From Pomphorhynchus laevis (lineage: Eukaryota; Acanthocephala; Palaeacanthocephala; Echinorhynchida; Pomphorhynchidae), in assembly GCA_012934845.2 (NCBI GenBank), contig WNNJ02002004.1, positions 41,994 to 105,993 of the forward strand: a stretch of DNA of 64,000 bases. Reading direction: 5' to 3'. The notes below the pieces were generated by a model, which was not told the origin of the DNA, did no database searches, and worked only from the letters and a program-made list of their open reading frames with translations. Of the stretch, positions 1-8,859 are shown one piece after another (positions within the stretch are counted from its first letter, which is position 1; each line of letters opens with the position of its first letter). The position numbers and the translations under genes were made by a program.

Positions 1-1975
1 TAAATTAAGCTGCAAGGACAATACTTATCGACAGAAATACGTCAATTGTCGTAACTTTTTCGAAAAGCTTAAAAAACGCAAAAAATTTAACTACGAAATG
101 AGAATAGCTGCGGATTTTCATAGTGCACCAAAACGATTTTGGGCCCACATACGTAGAAATAGGACAATTCCTCCTGCGATTTCGTCTATTCGTATTAATG
201 ATAACTTTATCACATAGCCTCAAGATGTAGCCGACACGTTTGCGTCGACTTTTCAAATCGTAACTAATAACACAGAAATTAACCAGCAATCTCGTGTAAG
301 CCATTCACGAAGTTATTTTGATGTTACTACCGAGGAGGTTTATAGTGAGTTAAATTATTTACGACTTTCATCACCTGGTCCGGATGGATTACATCCCCAG
401 ATACTAAAGATATTATCAACATTTATTGCTTCACCGTTAGCTTATTTGTTTCAACTATCACTAGCTAAGTAAATTCTACCGTTAGATTGGAAAATCGCCA
501 CTGTAGTACCAGTCCACAAAAAAGGAGATCGTCACAATCCTGAAAATTATAGAGCAATAAGCCTTACAAGTGTCGTATGTAAGATGTTAGAGCGCATATT
601 GTATCGGCGATTACTATCCTATCTTGAATCATCGAACTTGTTAGATAATTCGCAACATGGTTTTCGTCCTGGACGTTCTTGCATGTCTAATCTTTTATGT
701 GCACGCGAAGCATGGGTTGATGCAGTTGCGAAGGGTAATGCAGTTGATGTTGTGTATTTCGACTTAAGTCGGGCCTTTGATAGGGTTCCCCACAATATGT
801 TGATTGAGGCTCTTGCAGATTACGGAATTGAAATTCCTATTATTCGATGGATTCACGCTTTCCTATCTGATCGTTCTTTCAGAGTTCGAGTTGGAAATTG
901 TCTATCTAGACCGTCAAATTTATCAATGGGTCTTCCTCAGGGATCGGTGTTGGGTCCATTATTATTCGTCATATTTCTGAATAGTTTGCTACGCTCTCTA
1001 AAATGTAAAAAATTAGCATTCGCGGATGATCTTAAAATATGGAATGTCATTACATGCTATGCCGATATGCAACACTTACAAGATGACATAAATATGGTTA
1101 ATAGGTGGAGCGAACTGACCGGAATCATGATTAACATTACTAAATGTGTCCACCTCAGATTTGGTCGTAGTGATTTACCAAATGATTATTCTGTTTGCGG
1201 TGAGATTATTCCCACAAATTCGTATACAAAAGATCTTGGGATAATTGTTCAGAATTCGTTTAAAACCGACCTCAATACTGAAAATATATGCAACACGTCG
1301 AGAAAAATTATTTACATGATCAAAAATACCTTTAGTTCGCTTCCACCGTCTCAGTTCTCACTATTATATAAGGCGTTGATCAGACCAATCATTGATTATG
1401 CTTCGCCGGCGACTTTTCCTTCTACGCGTGGTGAAATAAACCAATTAGAAAAGATTCTTCGCCGATTTTCCAAGCTATGTTCTGGTCTTCGGAACATCGC
1501 CTACTGTGATAGACTAAGCCAACTAAATATTACTTCAGTTTACAAGAGATATGTGTACAATGATTTATTACAGTTATGGCGAATGATCCGTGTCTTTCCT
1601 GGTTATCCATCGGAATCCCTTATTCTAAATGATCGCCCGAGCCACAGAGAACACTCTTTATCAGTTGTTGTTCAATCACACGGGAAATGTCATAGATACT
1701 TGCGATTATCTCACAGAGCGGTAAACCTATGGAACCGATTGCCGAATTCAATCGTGTCTATGACACAGTACAAATCTTTCCAGAATGCGTTGAGCATGTG
1801 GATAAAAAGAGAAGATTCTTTACAGGAAATATATAACTATATGTGACAATTTATTATTGCTAAACTACTTTTTTTTTCTTTCTTTTTTTCCTTTTCTTAA
1901 TATTGTGATTAGACAAAATGACTCGTTTATGTGTTAAAGTCTTGTAATAAATAATAATAATAATAAATACAATAA
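1..1975 (+). mobile_element. LINE of CR1/Jockey type, group A copy 1 (left end outside window)
   Basis: The window opens inside ORF2 of a non-LTR retrotransposon. Bases 60-580 translate in frame 2 to the linker between endonuclease and RT and the first RT blocks (SSPGPDGLHP near 370-400, DWKIATVVPVHKKGDR near 485-535). Two in-frame stops, TAG 215-217 and TAA 470-472, show the copy is dead. A long RT frame follows (584-1846), then a C/T-rich 3' UTR and an (AAT)n tail near 1949-1970. Such short microsatellite tails are typical of CR1-group LINEs. The last 780 bp recur almost unchanged in inverted orientation at 6795-7571, so this family was active recently. Confidence 0.88.
584..1846 (+). CDS. 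Reverse transcriptase part of LINE A ORF2 (420 aa open stretch)
   Basis: Catalytic part of a LINE polyprotein that would reverse transcribe its own RNA at a nicked chromosomal target. Visible in order are HGFRPGRS, motif A (VVYFDLSRAFDRV), motif B (GLPQGSVLGPLLF), motif C FADD at 1019-1030, and the C-terminal block ending WNRLPNSIVS. The ATG at 584 is only the first Met after the TAA at 470-472. Homology continues upstream, so this is not a true gene start. There is no C-terminal nuclease domain, as expected for an APE-type LINE. The 3' end is intact up to the UTR. Confidence 0.85.
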   Translation: MLERILYRRLLSYLESSNLLDNSQHGFRPGRSCMSNLLCAREAWVDAVAKGNAVDVVYFDLSRAFDRVPHNMLIEALADYGIEIPIIRWIHAFLSDRSFRVRVGNCLSRPSNLSMGLPQGSVLGPLLFVIFLNSLLRSLKCKKLAFADDLKIWNVITCYADMQHLQDDINMVNRWSELTGIMINITKCVHLRFGRSDLPNDYSVCGEIIPTNSYTKDLGIIVQNSFKTDLNTENICNTSRKIIYMIKNTFSSLPPSQFSLLYKALIRPIIDYASPATFPSTRGEINQLEKILRRFSKLCSGLRNIAYCDRLSQLNITSVYKRYVYNDLLQLWRMIRVFPGYPSESLILNDRPSHREHSLSVVVQSHGKCHRYLRLSHRAVNLWNRLPNSIVSMTQYKSFQNALSMWIKREDSLQEIYNYM

Positions 1976-1979
1976 TTGC

Positions 1980-2105
1980 AATATCGCGAGAGGTCGTTGG
2001 CATATCGAGTTCGTCAATTGGATCATGTCAGTTGTAGACTCGTGGATGTTCAAAATGTGACTGGAATGGCTGAATATTTTGTCTCACATAGTGATCGTGA
2101 CTCGA
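1980..2105 (+). mobile_element. Left piece of an RLE-type retroelement relic, cut off by the LTR element
   Basis: This short stretch lies between the tail of LINE A and the LTR retrotransposon. Its last five bases CTCGA are repeated at 5957-5961, so it was continuous with the relic at 5957-6790 before the LTR element inserted. On its own it shows no diagnostic motif; assignment rests on the target duplication. Confidence 0.35.
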
Positions 2106-2185
2106 TGTAATGATAAACCAAATAAGGCTTTATTCAACAATCTAGAATATAGTTATACAATATGATTACATGTTAGATTATCACA
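2106..2185 (-). repeat. 3' LTR (80 bp)
   Basis: Identical to the copy at 5877-5956. On the coding strand it starts TGTGATAATC and ends ATCATTACA. It contains the last codons of gag-pol and, further on, a GAATAAA polyadenylation-like signal. Eighty bp is very short for a gypsy LTR. Confidence 0.92.
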
Positions 2186-5100
2186 GTCTTCCCCGATTAT
2201 ATAATCGTCTAGGTACTTCGGAGTTCTTCTATCCCTAGGACTACGCCGTAATTCTTGAAGTCTATTATGTTCGACTTGTTGATTCTCTTCACTCCGATAG
2301 TTACCGATTCCAACTTGTGTAATATTATCAGCTCCATTCAATGATTGTCGTGATACGATTGTCGAGTCGGTTTTTGAATGCATGCCGTCTCCTTCTGATG
2401 TCCGATCAATCAGTAGCATATCGTTATCTATGTTAGAATTTGTAATAGGGTACCTGGTCAGTCTTCTTACGGACACATTCATCTCTTTCCCGCAAGGTTT
2501 CCGAATAGTAGCGTAGTTACCATTTGATTGTAAGATTTCAGCCTGCGAAAACAACGGATTTGATTTAGACATTGGATTCTGATTTAAAAGCACGTTTTCA
2601 CCTGTTCCCAACCATCTCGGAACGATACATTTGTTACAAGAATTCCTTGGGAAAGAAAATAGTCGTTGATGTGGAGTCTCCCCTATCGCGGTACACAGTA
2701 AGCTGCGCAAAGATGACAAAACCAATGGCAGAACAAATTCCCATTCCGCCAGTGTTTTCCTGTGAGTTTTGAGGGCGAGTTGGGTTGTCTTCCAGATTAT
2801 TCCAACGAATCGTTCGGCCTGTCCGTTACCACGTGGGTTGTAGCACGAACTGCGGGTGCAGCTAATACCGCGAGAATTTAGATACGTTCGGAATTCGTTG
2901 GATTGAAAACATGTTGCTTGGTCACTGTGAACGTTGGCTGGGTAACCAAAAACACTGAAGATTTGATTCAGGCAATTGATGACTGATATAGAAGATGTAT
3001 CCTTACACGGTATGGCGAACGGAAAGCGAGAATATTCGTCAACGACACAAAGGAGATATTTGTTTTCTGTAGTTGATGTCAATGGGCCTTTAAAGTCAAT
3101 GCTTAGCCGTTCAAATGGATGCGTAGCCTTGATGACATGTGCTGTTTCTGGTCTAGCGTATCGAGGCTTCAATTCGGCGCAAATTTGACACGAAGAGACA
3201 ACGTCCGCAACGTCACTTTTGTCAAAAGGTAACTCATGCGAACGAACGTAGTGAAGTAATCGACTGACACCCGGATGACACAATGAATTATGCAAGATCT
3301 TAAGATCATTAACTGTTTTGCAAGACGAACATGTTATCCTAGACATTGCGTCAGCAGCTTTATTTGATTGTCCGGGCCGGTATTCAATGCCAAAATTGTA
3401 AGGTGCAAGTTCAATTCTCCATCGAGCGATTTTGTCACTTTTTATGCGATTCGACAGTTTTTGATCAAACATAAATGACACTGACCTCTGATCGGTTTTG
3501 ACAATGAAATAGCGTCCTAGCAGGAAATGCTTCCAATATTTAAGAGCTTCCACAATCGCGTAAGCCTCCTTTTCCACACTCGACTGTCGCAACGCTGTTT
3601 TAGGCAAGGATCGTGAATAGAAGGCGACGGGGCAGTTGTTTTGACTGAGCACCGCGCCGATAGATGAATATGAGGCGTCAGTTTCAACAGTCAAGGAAAG
3701 ATCCGGATTGTAAGCACATAAAAATGAATTCGAGATTTCCGACTTTATTTCTTCTATCTGTCGGATGACAGCACGATCGAGGGGAAAATCTTTCGATTCT
3801 ACCAGTGGGCGTATCTTTGCCGAGAAAGAAGGGATCCACCTCGAATAGTAAGCGAGCATACCGAGGAGTCTCTGTAGTGAAGTGTGATTTTCCGGAATCG
3901 GGTAAGTAAGAAATGGCTTAATTCTTTCAGTGTCAGGTTTGATGCAACCATGTCGAATATGGTAGCCCAAAAAATTGAGTTGTGTCTTGCCCAAACGCGA
4001 CTTTTCCGGAGAGAATTTGATGTTGAGCTGATTAGCGATGGTCGTTAGACGATCTAGTCTTTTGTCGTGTTCATCAGTGCTATTTCCACACACGATGATG
4101 TCATCTAAGTAAGCAAATACTCCTTCAAGTTGATAGTGTTCGATGAGGTTATTCATGATTCGTTGGAAAGCAGAAACAGCATTTGTAAGCCCAAAAGGAA
4201 TTCGCTGGAATTCGTACAAACGTCCTGATGCTTCGAAAGCCGTGTATTTTTTATCTTCCTCCAGCAATGGAATCTGATAGTAAGCACTGGAAAGATCGAG
4301 CGTCGAAAACACGGAATGTGTTGCAATCTTCGAAATGAGGTCATCGATATTAGGAAGAGGGTAGGCATCCAAAGATGTGAATCGGTTAATAGTTTGCGAG
4401 TAGTCGACAACCATTCTCTGTCTACCATTCCTATTTGTAACAACAAGAACCTGTGAGCGCCAAGGCGATCTGCTTTCTCGAATAATGCCGGATTTGAGTA
4501 AGTTAGCTACTTGGCTTCGAATAAACTCGGCGTTTGATAGTGTCTGTCTTCTTGATTTCGTGGCAACTGGAATGAGATGTTTCGGCAAATTCGGAAAAAG
4601 TGTTAATGGCTGGATTTTTATGGCAGATGCTGGAGATATGTTAGCGAGAGTTAGTCCAGGCAAATTTCCACCGAATGGGAACGTTATGAATTCATGTTCC
4701 TTCATGAATTCTCTGCCTAATATGGCATCAGCGCATAATGACGACAACAATGAAAAACGGCAGCGTGGATAAGTATTTTTATTCAACTCAATGTTTGTTG
4801 TGCACTGTTTTGTAATTGTGGCCCAAGAGGAGGAGGACGCCATATAAACTGTTTTACAGCAAGATGTGGTTGTCAGTTGTAATTTATGTGCGATATTCGT
4901 GTCAATGAAATTTTCTGAACTGCCCGTATCTAGAAGACATTCGATTTGTTGACCATTGATTGTAATGGAAGTCAATGAACTTGGATCCTCTAAGTTGGAC
5001 ATGGAACATAACGCCGATGAAGTCGAGGTGGAAAATTTTAATTTTGATTGACAGACTTTGGCAAAATGACCATGTTTAGAACAAATGTTGCAAGTAACGT

Positions 5101-5809
5101 CTCTTGCAGGACACTTACTGCGGGGGTGATAATGATTACCGCAAAAGTAACAGCGTTTGGTAATTTTGTTTCGCAAGGCTGCGTTAATCGATTTGTCATC
5201 ATCGAATTCGGAATGGGAGGGTTCGTTATTGTTGTCCGCTGAAACCGATGCTAGCATTGATCTTGTCTCGTCATTTGAAGTAAAAACGGCTGCTTGTTGT
5301 TGTGCGGCCTCTAGAGATGATGCCATTAAAACAATTTCATCGAAGTCAGTTTTATTCGATTCGAGTATCCTCTCACGTATATAAGAATTTAGTAGACCAT
5401 GGACGAGGGCGTCAATGATATGGCTTCGACGGTTAGTTGCGGCATCGACATCTTCAAAATTACACTTTGTTGCCAACTCTTCAAGTTTTCTCACATATTG
5501 CTGGATATTCATCGTTTTATCTTGACGACAAGTATGCAGTTGAAATCTATTAAAAACCGCGTTAACTGGCTTCTGAAATTGCTTATCGAGTATATTTAAG
5601 GCTGAGTCGAATGTTCTAGAATCTTTGATCAGTAAGTAAAGTCTTGATGACAGTAAGTTAATGAGTACAAATCGTTTCTGGTCATCTGTTACTGTGACTT
5701 GCAACGAGAAAAAATTTTGTAGCTTTTGGCGCCAGTGAATCCATTCGTCTTGACAATCTGATGTGTCTGGATCCAGATTGAAAGGTTGAGGTATAAGAAG
5801 TTTATCCAT
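2153..5809 (-). CDS. Gag-pol polyprotein of the Ty3/gypsy element (about 1218 aa)
   Basis: Single fused gag-pol frame. The frame is open to 5851, but the first ATG is at 5809 (MDKLLIPQPF), which reads as a natural gag start. Counting from 5851, two CCHC knuckles lie at about residues 234-267, protease LLDTGSS at about 306-312, RT with YLDD at about 581-584, then RNase H (TDASYSSIGAVLSQ). Integrase follows, with an HHCC region (HNSLCHPGV ... CQICAELK) and DDE core (LSIDFKGPL, HSDQATCF, GNGQAERF). Gag and pol are not separated by any frame change. The frame ends inside the 3' LTR. In the family the products assemble particles, copy the RNA and integrate the cDNA. Confidence 0.93.
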   Translation of the reverse strand: MDKLLIPQPFNLDPDTSDCQDEWIHWRQKLQNFFSLQVTVTDDQKRFVLINLLSSRLYLLIKDSRTFDSALNILDKQFQKPVNAVFNRFQLHTCRQDKTMNIQQYVRKLEELATKCNFEDVDAATNRRSHIIDALVHGLLNSYIRERILESNKTDFDEIVLMASSLEAAQQQAAVFTSNDETRSMLASVSADNNNEPSHSEFDDDKSINAALRNKITKRCYFCGNHYHPRSKCPARDVTCNICSKHGHFAKVCQSKLKFSTSTSSALCSMSNLEDPSSLTSITINGQQIECLLDTGSSENFIDTNIAHKLQLTTTSCCKTVYMASSSSWATITKQCTTNIELNKNTYPRCRFSLLSSLCADAILGREFMKEHEFITFPFGGNLPGLTLANISPASAIKIQPLTLFPNLPKHLIPVATKSRRQTLSNAEFIRSQVANLLKSGIIRESRSPWRSQVLVVTNRNGRQRMVVDYSQTINRFTSLDAYPLPNIDDLISKIATHSVFSTLDLSSAYYQIPLLEEDKKYTAFEASGRLYEFQRIPFGLTNAVSAFQRIMNNLIEHYQLEGVFAYLDDIIVCGNSTDEHDKRLDRLTTIANQLNIKFSPEKSRLGKTQLNFLGYHIRHGCIKPDTERIKPFLTYPIPENHTSLQRLLGMLAYYSRWIPSFSAKIRPLVESKDFPLDRAVIRQIEEIKSEISNSFLCAYNPDLSLTVETDASYSSIGAVLSQNNCPVAFYSRSLPKTALRQSSVEKEAYAIVEALKYWKHFLLGRYFIVKTDQRSVSFMFDQKLSNRIKSDKIARWRIELAPYNFGIEYRPGQSNKAADAMSRITCSSCKTVNDLKILHNSLCHPGVSRLLHYVRSHELPFDKSDVADVVSSCQICAELKPRYARPETAHVIKATHPFERLSIDFKGPLTSTTENKYLLCVVDEYSRFPFAIPCKDTSSISVINCLNQIFSVFGYPANVHSDQATCFQSNEFRTYLNSRGISCTRSSCYNPRGNGQAERFVGIIWKTTQLALKTHRKTLAEWEFVLPLVLSSLRSLLCTAIGETPHQRLFSFPRNSCNKCIVPRWLGTGENVLLNQNPMSKSNPLFSQAEILQSNGNYATIRKPCGKEMNVSVRRLTRYPITNSNIDNDMLLIDRTSEGDGMHSKTDSTIVSRQSLNGADNITQVGIGNYRSEENQQVEHNRLQELRRSPRDRRTPKYLDDYIIGEDCDNLTCNHIV

Positions 5810-5862
5810 GGAAACGTTGGACGTCAATTGTTGAAAATCCGAGTTCAACACAATTCAACACA

Positions 5863-5875
5863 ATTGTTGAATAAA
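5863..5875 (-). promoter_or_regulatory. Candidate self-priming primer-binding site of the gypsy element
   Basis: One base inside the 5' LTR boundary the coding strand reads TTTATTCAACAAT. This is the exact 13-nt reverse complement of ATTGTTGAATAAA inside the LTR itself (plus 5900-5912 and 2129-2141). There is no TGG-initiated tRNA-type primer site at this position. In Tf1-type elements the 5' end of the mRNA folds back onto such a site to prime minus-strand synthesis. Use of that mechanism here is inference. Confidence 0.5.
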
Positions 5876-5876
5876 T

Positions 5877-5956
5877 TGTAATGATAAACCAAATAAGGCT
5901 TTATTCAACAATCTAGAATATAGTTATACAATATGATTACATGTTAGATTATCACA
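5877..5956 (-). repeat. 5' LTR (80 bp) with promoter-like and polyA-like signals
   Basis: Identical to the 3' LTR. On the coding strand a TATA-like run TATAACTATA (plus 5919-5928) lies just upstream of ATTGTTGAATAAA (plus 5900-5912), which contains AATAAA. If RNA starts at or near that ATTG, the R region would begin with the segment that is complementary to the downstream primer-site candidate. Confidence 0.9.
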
Positions 5957-6790
5957 CTCGATTAAATTTCCAAGTCGTTTACAACGAAAACGTGCTGCCT
6001 TTTCAAAATATGCTGATTTATGAGAAAACGACATGTAAACTACCGTCAGAGCATTACCAAGAAATCGAAAGTATGCTGATACATGCGATTTGTAGTTTGA
6101 ACACGACCATCGACGGCCGAAGAAATATATTATATGTACCATTATGGATGGAAGGACTTGGAATTCATAATTTCACCGAATAGTGCGACGGGAAGTACAA
6201 TCGATCACGGCAAGCATGCGAGGAACTCGAACTATATAACCGTATAAAACGAAAATAAATATTAAGTCGCTTTTGGCTGGAAAAGCAACAGCAACTCAAT
6301 CATCCCCTCGACAGCATATTCTTAGCAGATAATGACCCACTCATAACTTACTATCATATGCAGTGAGAAGGGGGTATCGGCCTGGTTTATCGTTTGACCG
6401 TTTAATTCACTAAACTCAAAGCTATCTCGTCACGAGTTTCAAGAAGCATTATGTGGCCGGTTTGGACTCACAACAAAAAGTGTTCCGTCAACATGTCTCT
6501 GTAAACAAGCCAACGATGTCGTTCATTCAATGTCGTGCACAATAGGTGGAGCTCCAACAATCAGACGTAACACACACAGTTCGAGACAAATTGCGGGTTT
6601 GATTAACAAGGTTATCAATAACGTAGCCATTGAACCTTTACTAACGCCAATTGATTAAGCAGTGGCATTCGAGAATACAACTACGACACGTAGTGACATC
6701 TCTTAAATGGACGTCGTCTGTCACGGATTGTTAGCTAAAAATATAGAGAGCGTGTCTACTTTGACATAGCTATATTTAATTACTTCGCGT
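5957..6790 (+). mobile_element. Relic of a LINE with restriction-like endonuclease tail (NeSL/Utopia-like style)
   Basis: Read in two frames, the plus strand gives fragments in the order expected for the end of an RLE-type polyprotein. They are a post-RT block (EIESMLIHAI ... PLWMEGLGIHNFTE near 6075-6180), LSRHEFQEALCGRFGL near 6425-6470, a zinc-knuckle-like CLCKQANDVVHSMSC near 6500-6545 with GGAPTIRRN, and a nuclease-like YRERVYFDIAIFNYFA near 6740-6790. The pattern C-C-H-SC-GG-RHN followed by FDI is familiar from invertebrate RT-RLE elements; the exact clade is uncertain. Several breaks are present. LINE A copy 2 abuts on the right. Confidence 0.5.
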
Positions 6791-6794
6791 CTTA

Positions 6795-7571
6795 TTTTAT
6801 TATTACTATTTATTACAAGACTTTGACACATAAAAGAGTCATTTTGTCTGATCACAATATTAAGAAAAGAAAAAAAGAAAGAAAAAAAGTAGTTCAGCAA
6901 TAATAAATTGTCACATATAGTTATATATTTCCTGCAAAGAATCTTCTCTTTTTATCCACATGCTCAGCGCATTCTGGAAAGATTTGTACTGTGTCATAGA
7001 CACGATCGAATTCGGCAATCGGTTCCATAGGTTTACCGCTCTGTGAGATAATCGCAAGTATCTATGACATTTCCCGTGTGATTGAACAACAACTGATAAA
7101 GAGTGTTCTCTGTGGCTCGGGCGATCATTTAGAATAAGGGATTCCGATGGATAACCAGGAAAGACACGGATCATTCGCCATAACTGTAATAAATCATTGT
7201 ACACATATCTCTTGTAAGCTGAAGTAATATTTAGTTGGCTTAGTCTATCACAGTAGGCGATGTTCCGAAGACCAGAACATAGCTTGGAAAATCGGCGAAG
7301 AATCTTTTCTAATTGGTTTATTTCACCACGCGTAGAAGGAAAAGTCGCCGGCGAAGCATAATCAATGATTGGTCTGATCAACGCCTTATATAATAGTGAG
7401 AACTGAGACGGTGGAAGCGAACTAAAGGTATTTTTGATCATGTAAATAATTTTTCTCGACGTGTTGCATATATTTTCAGTATTGAGGTCGGTTTTAAACG
7501 AATTCTGAACAATTATCCCAAGATCTTTTGTATACGAATTTGTGGGAATAATCTCACCGCAAACAGAATAT
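6795..7571 (-). mobile_element. LINE A copy 2, 5'-truncated 3' end
   Basis: Reverse complement of the last 780 bp of the element at 1-1975. The coding part (plus 6911-7571) matches residues from YSVCGEIIPTN to the end IYNYM with a single visible Val/Ala difference. The C/T-rich UTR is kept, and an AAT-rich tail lies near 6795-6815. Homology stops at about 7571; the open frame runs on to 7675 only by chance. Truncation at the 5' end is the usual outcome of incomplete reverse transcription. Confidence 0.9.
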
Positions 7572-7774
7572 TTCGCAAACAACCCCTTCATCAATGAATA
7601 AACACATTGAAAACATGCAAATGGCCAAATATTAGGAACCAATACATTATATTGAGCGGTCCAAATTAATTGCAATGGTTTCTCGACTTCTGGGAATTGA
7701 GTAGTATGTGCGATTTTGCCTTCAGTACGATAGCAGAGAAACTAACGATGAAAAACGGAAAATTAACGATGAAA

Positions 7775-8345
7775 AACGGTACGGATTATGCATCACCATA
7801 TTTAATATACCAGCGTTTAACTTTCACTCGTTCGATATCCGTGAGTTTGAAAGCTCCACGCTCGCGTAGCAGGTTACTAAGAGGATGGCTCATGTCGTGA
7901 AATATTTGTCATACAAGGATAAAGACTTCACGATCACGCATCTCCCTAGGAATTTCACAAACATTTAGGCGTAATACGTACGAAATGTTCTAAATTTTGA
8001 TCGAGCTTTATAGCACGTCTAAATATTCCTTCGAAACGTCTACGCTCACTGATTGTGATTGGATAACAACTATGCGAGCAATAAAGAAGAATCGGTAGTA
8101 TCAAACCAAATACAAGTGGATTCAAGCATTGGATATTTACATTCAGAAAAGCTCGTCTTAAAATTCCTACAATGCGTCTAGCTGTAGTACATGCGTACGA
8201 CGCGTTTATTTGTTAAGATAAATCAAAGCTTATTGAAAAACAGGTATTTATATCTAAATCAGATCAGATAAAGAATTCATATGTGCTTCGAGGTCATCAT
8301 ATTTCTTTGAAACGTAAAATACGTCCAAAGAAGAGTTGCGCTATG
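7775..8345 (-). mobile_element. Old LINE 3' relic (ORF2 C-terminus)
   Basis: On the minus strand, near 8080-8195, the translation reads ACTTARRIVGILRRAF followed by LVFGLILPILLYCSHSC, ERRRFEGIFRRAIKL (8030-8085) and, nearer 7800-7895, HPLSNLLRERGAF with VKRWYIKYGDA. This is the block order of the region after RT in group C LINEs (compare ACSKANRMVGMIRRTF at 23700). Frame changes are frequent, so the copy is old. No start or tail is clear. Confidence 0.6.
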
Positions 8346-8399
8346 ATCGGTGACAGAATCAACGAAGCATAGGACAGCTTGCCTGCATATGTCGTCTGC

Positions 8400-8540
8400 G
8401 CAACAATTGCAAAAATTAAAAAAAAAACGACTCAGGACGCATTTTTACTGATTTTCTGTTTTTCTCTTTTTTCTCTTTATTAATTTTTGTTTCCGACTTA
8501 ACAAGCAATGTGCTTACCTTGTCGATGTATCTATAATAAC
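8400..8540 (+). mobile_element. Possible LINE 3' UTR/tail fragment
   Basis: A T/C-rich stretch followed by AACAAGCAATGTGCTTACC, TTGTCGATG and ATAATAAC resembles the 3' UTR seen at 24120-24215 (C/T run, GTGAGCTTTGCTCGTC, GTCGAAATAATAAT). Weak similarity only. Confidence 0.3.
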
Positions 8541-8859
8541 AGATAACTAAGTCTATGTATTTTATACTAGACTATATAAATCAAAAACGCGATTAGTTTC
8601 GATACAGTTAAGCCAATAACGTGATTAACTGGAAGCTTTATTTTGAAACTATTCGTGAATGCACATTTTGTTAATGATTGGAGCTACTTTTACAATTACA
8701 GTTGCAGATTACAATTCAGATCGCTACGATCGCGGAAAAATCTGTATTAATATCAAATTAATACAGGCACACAATATCAAACTATCTTTAACAACAACTA
8801 CTTACATTTGAGATATAATATTCATACATAACTACATACAATCTAATAAACATACAAAA

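Larger units (their letters stand above)
2106..5956 (-). mobile_element. Ty3/gypsy LTR retrotransposon, looks whole and young
   Basis: A 3851-bp element bounded by two identical 80-bp LTRs (2106-2185 and 5877-5956) that begin TG and end CA on the coding strand. It is flanked by the perfect 5-bp target duplication CTCGA (2101-2105, 5957-5961). One frame carries gag zinc knuckles, aspartic protease, RT, RNase H and integrase in that order, the Ty3/gypsy order. The CYFCGN/CNICSKHGHF knuckles and integrase style recall the CsRn1-like gypsy lineage; that is a resemblance from memory. A purine run GGGGAAGA lies just before the 3' LTR. Identical LTRs and an open frame indicate very recent insertion. 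It landed in an RLE-type retroelement relic. Confidence 0.93.

Noticed and set aside
5-304. 99-codon minus-strand open frame
   Set aside because: Antisense to recognisable LINE ORF2 linker sequence on the plus strand; no motif of its own.
2572-5599. Several plus-strand open frames of 60-97 codons
   Set aside because: They lie antisense to the well-supported gag-pol frame and show no domain; they are shadows of it.
2153-5851. Gag-pol start at 5851
   Set aside because: That codon is GTG on the minus strand; the first ATG at 5809 fits a gag N-terminus better.
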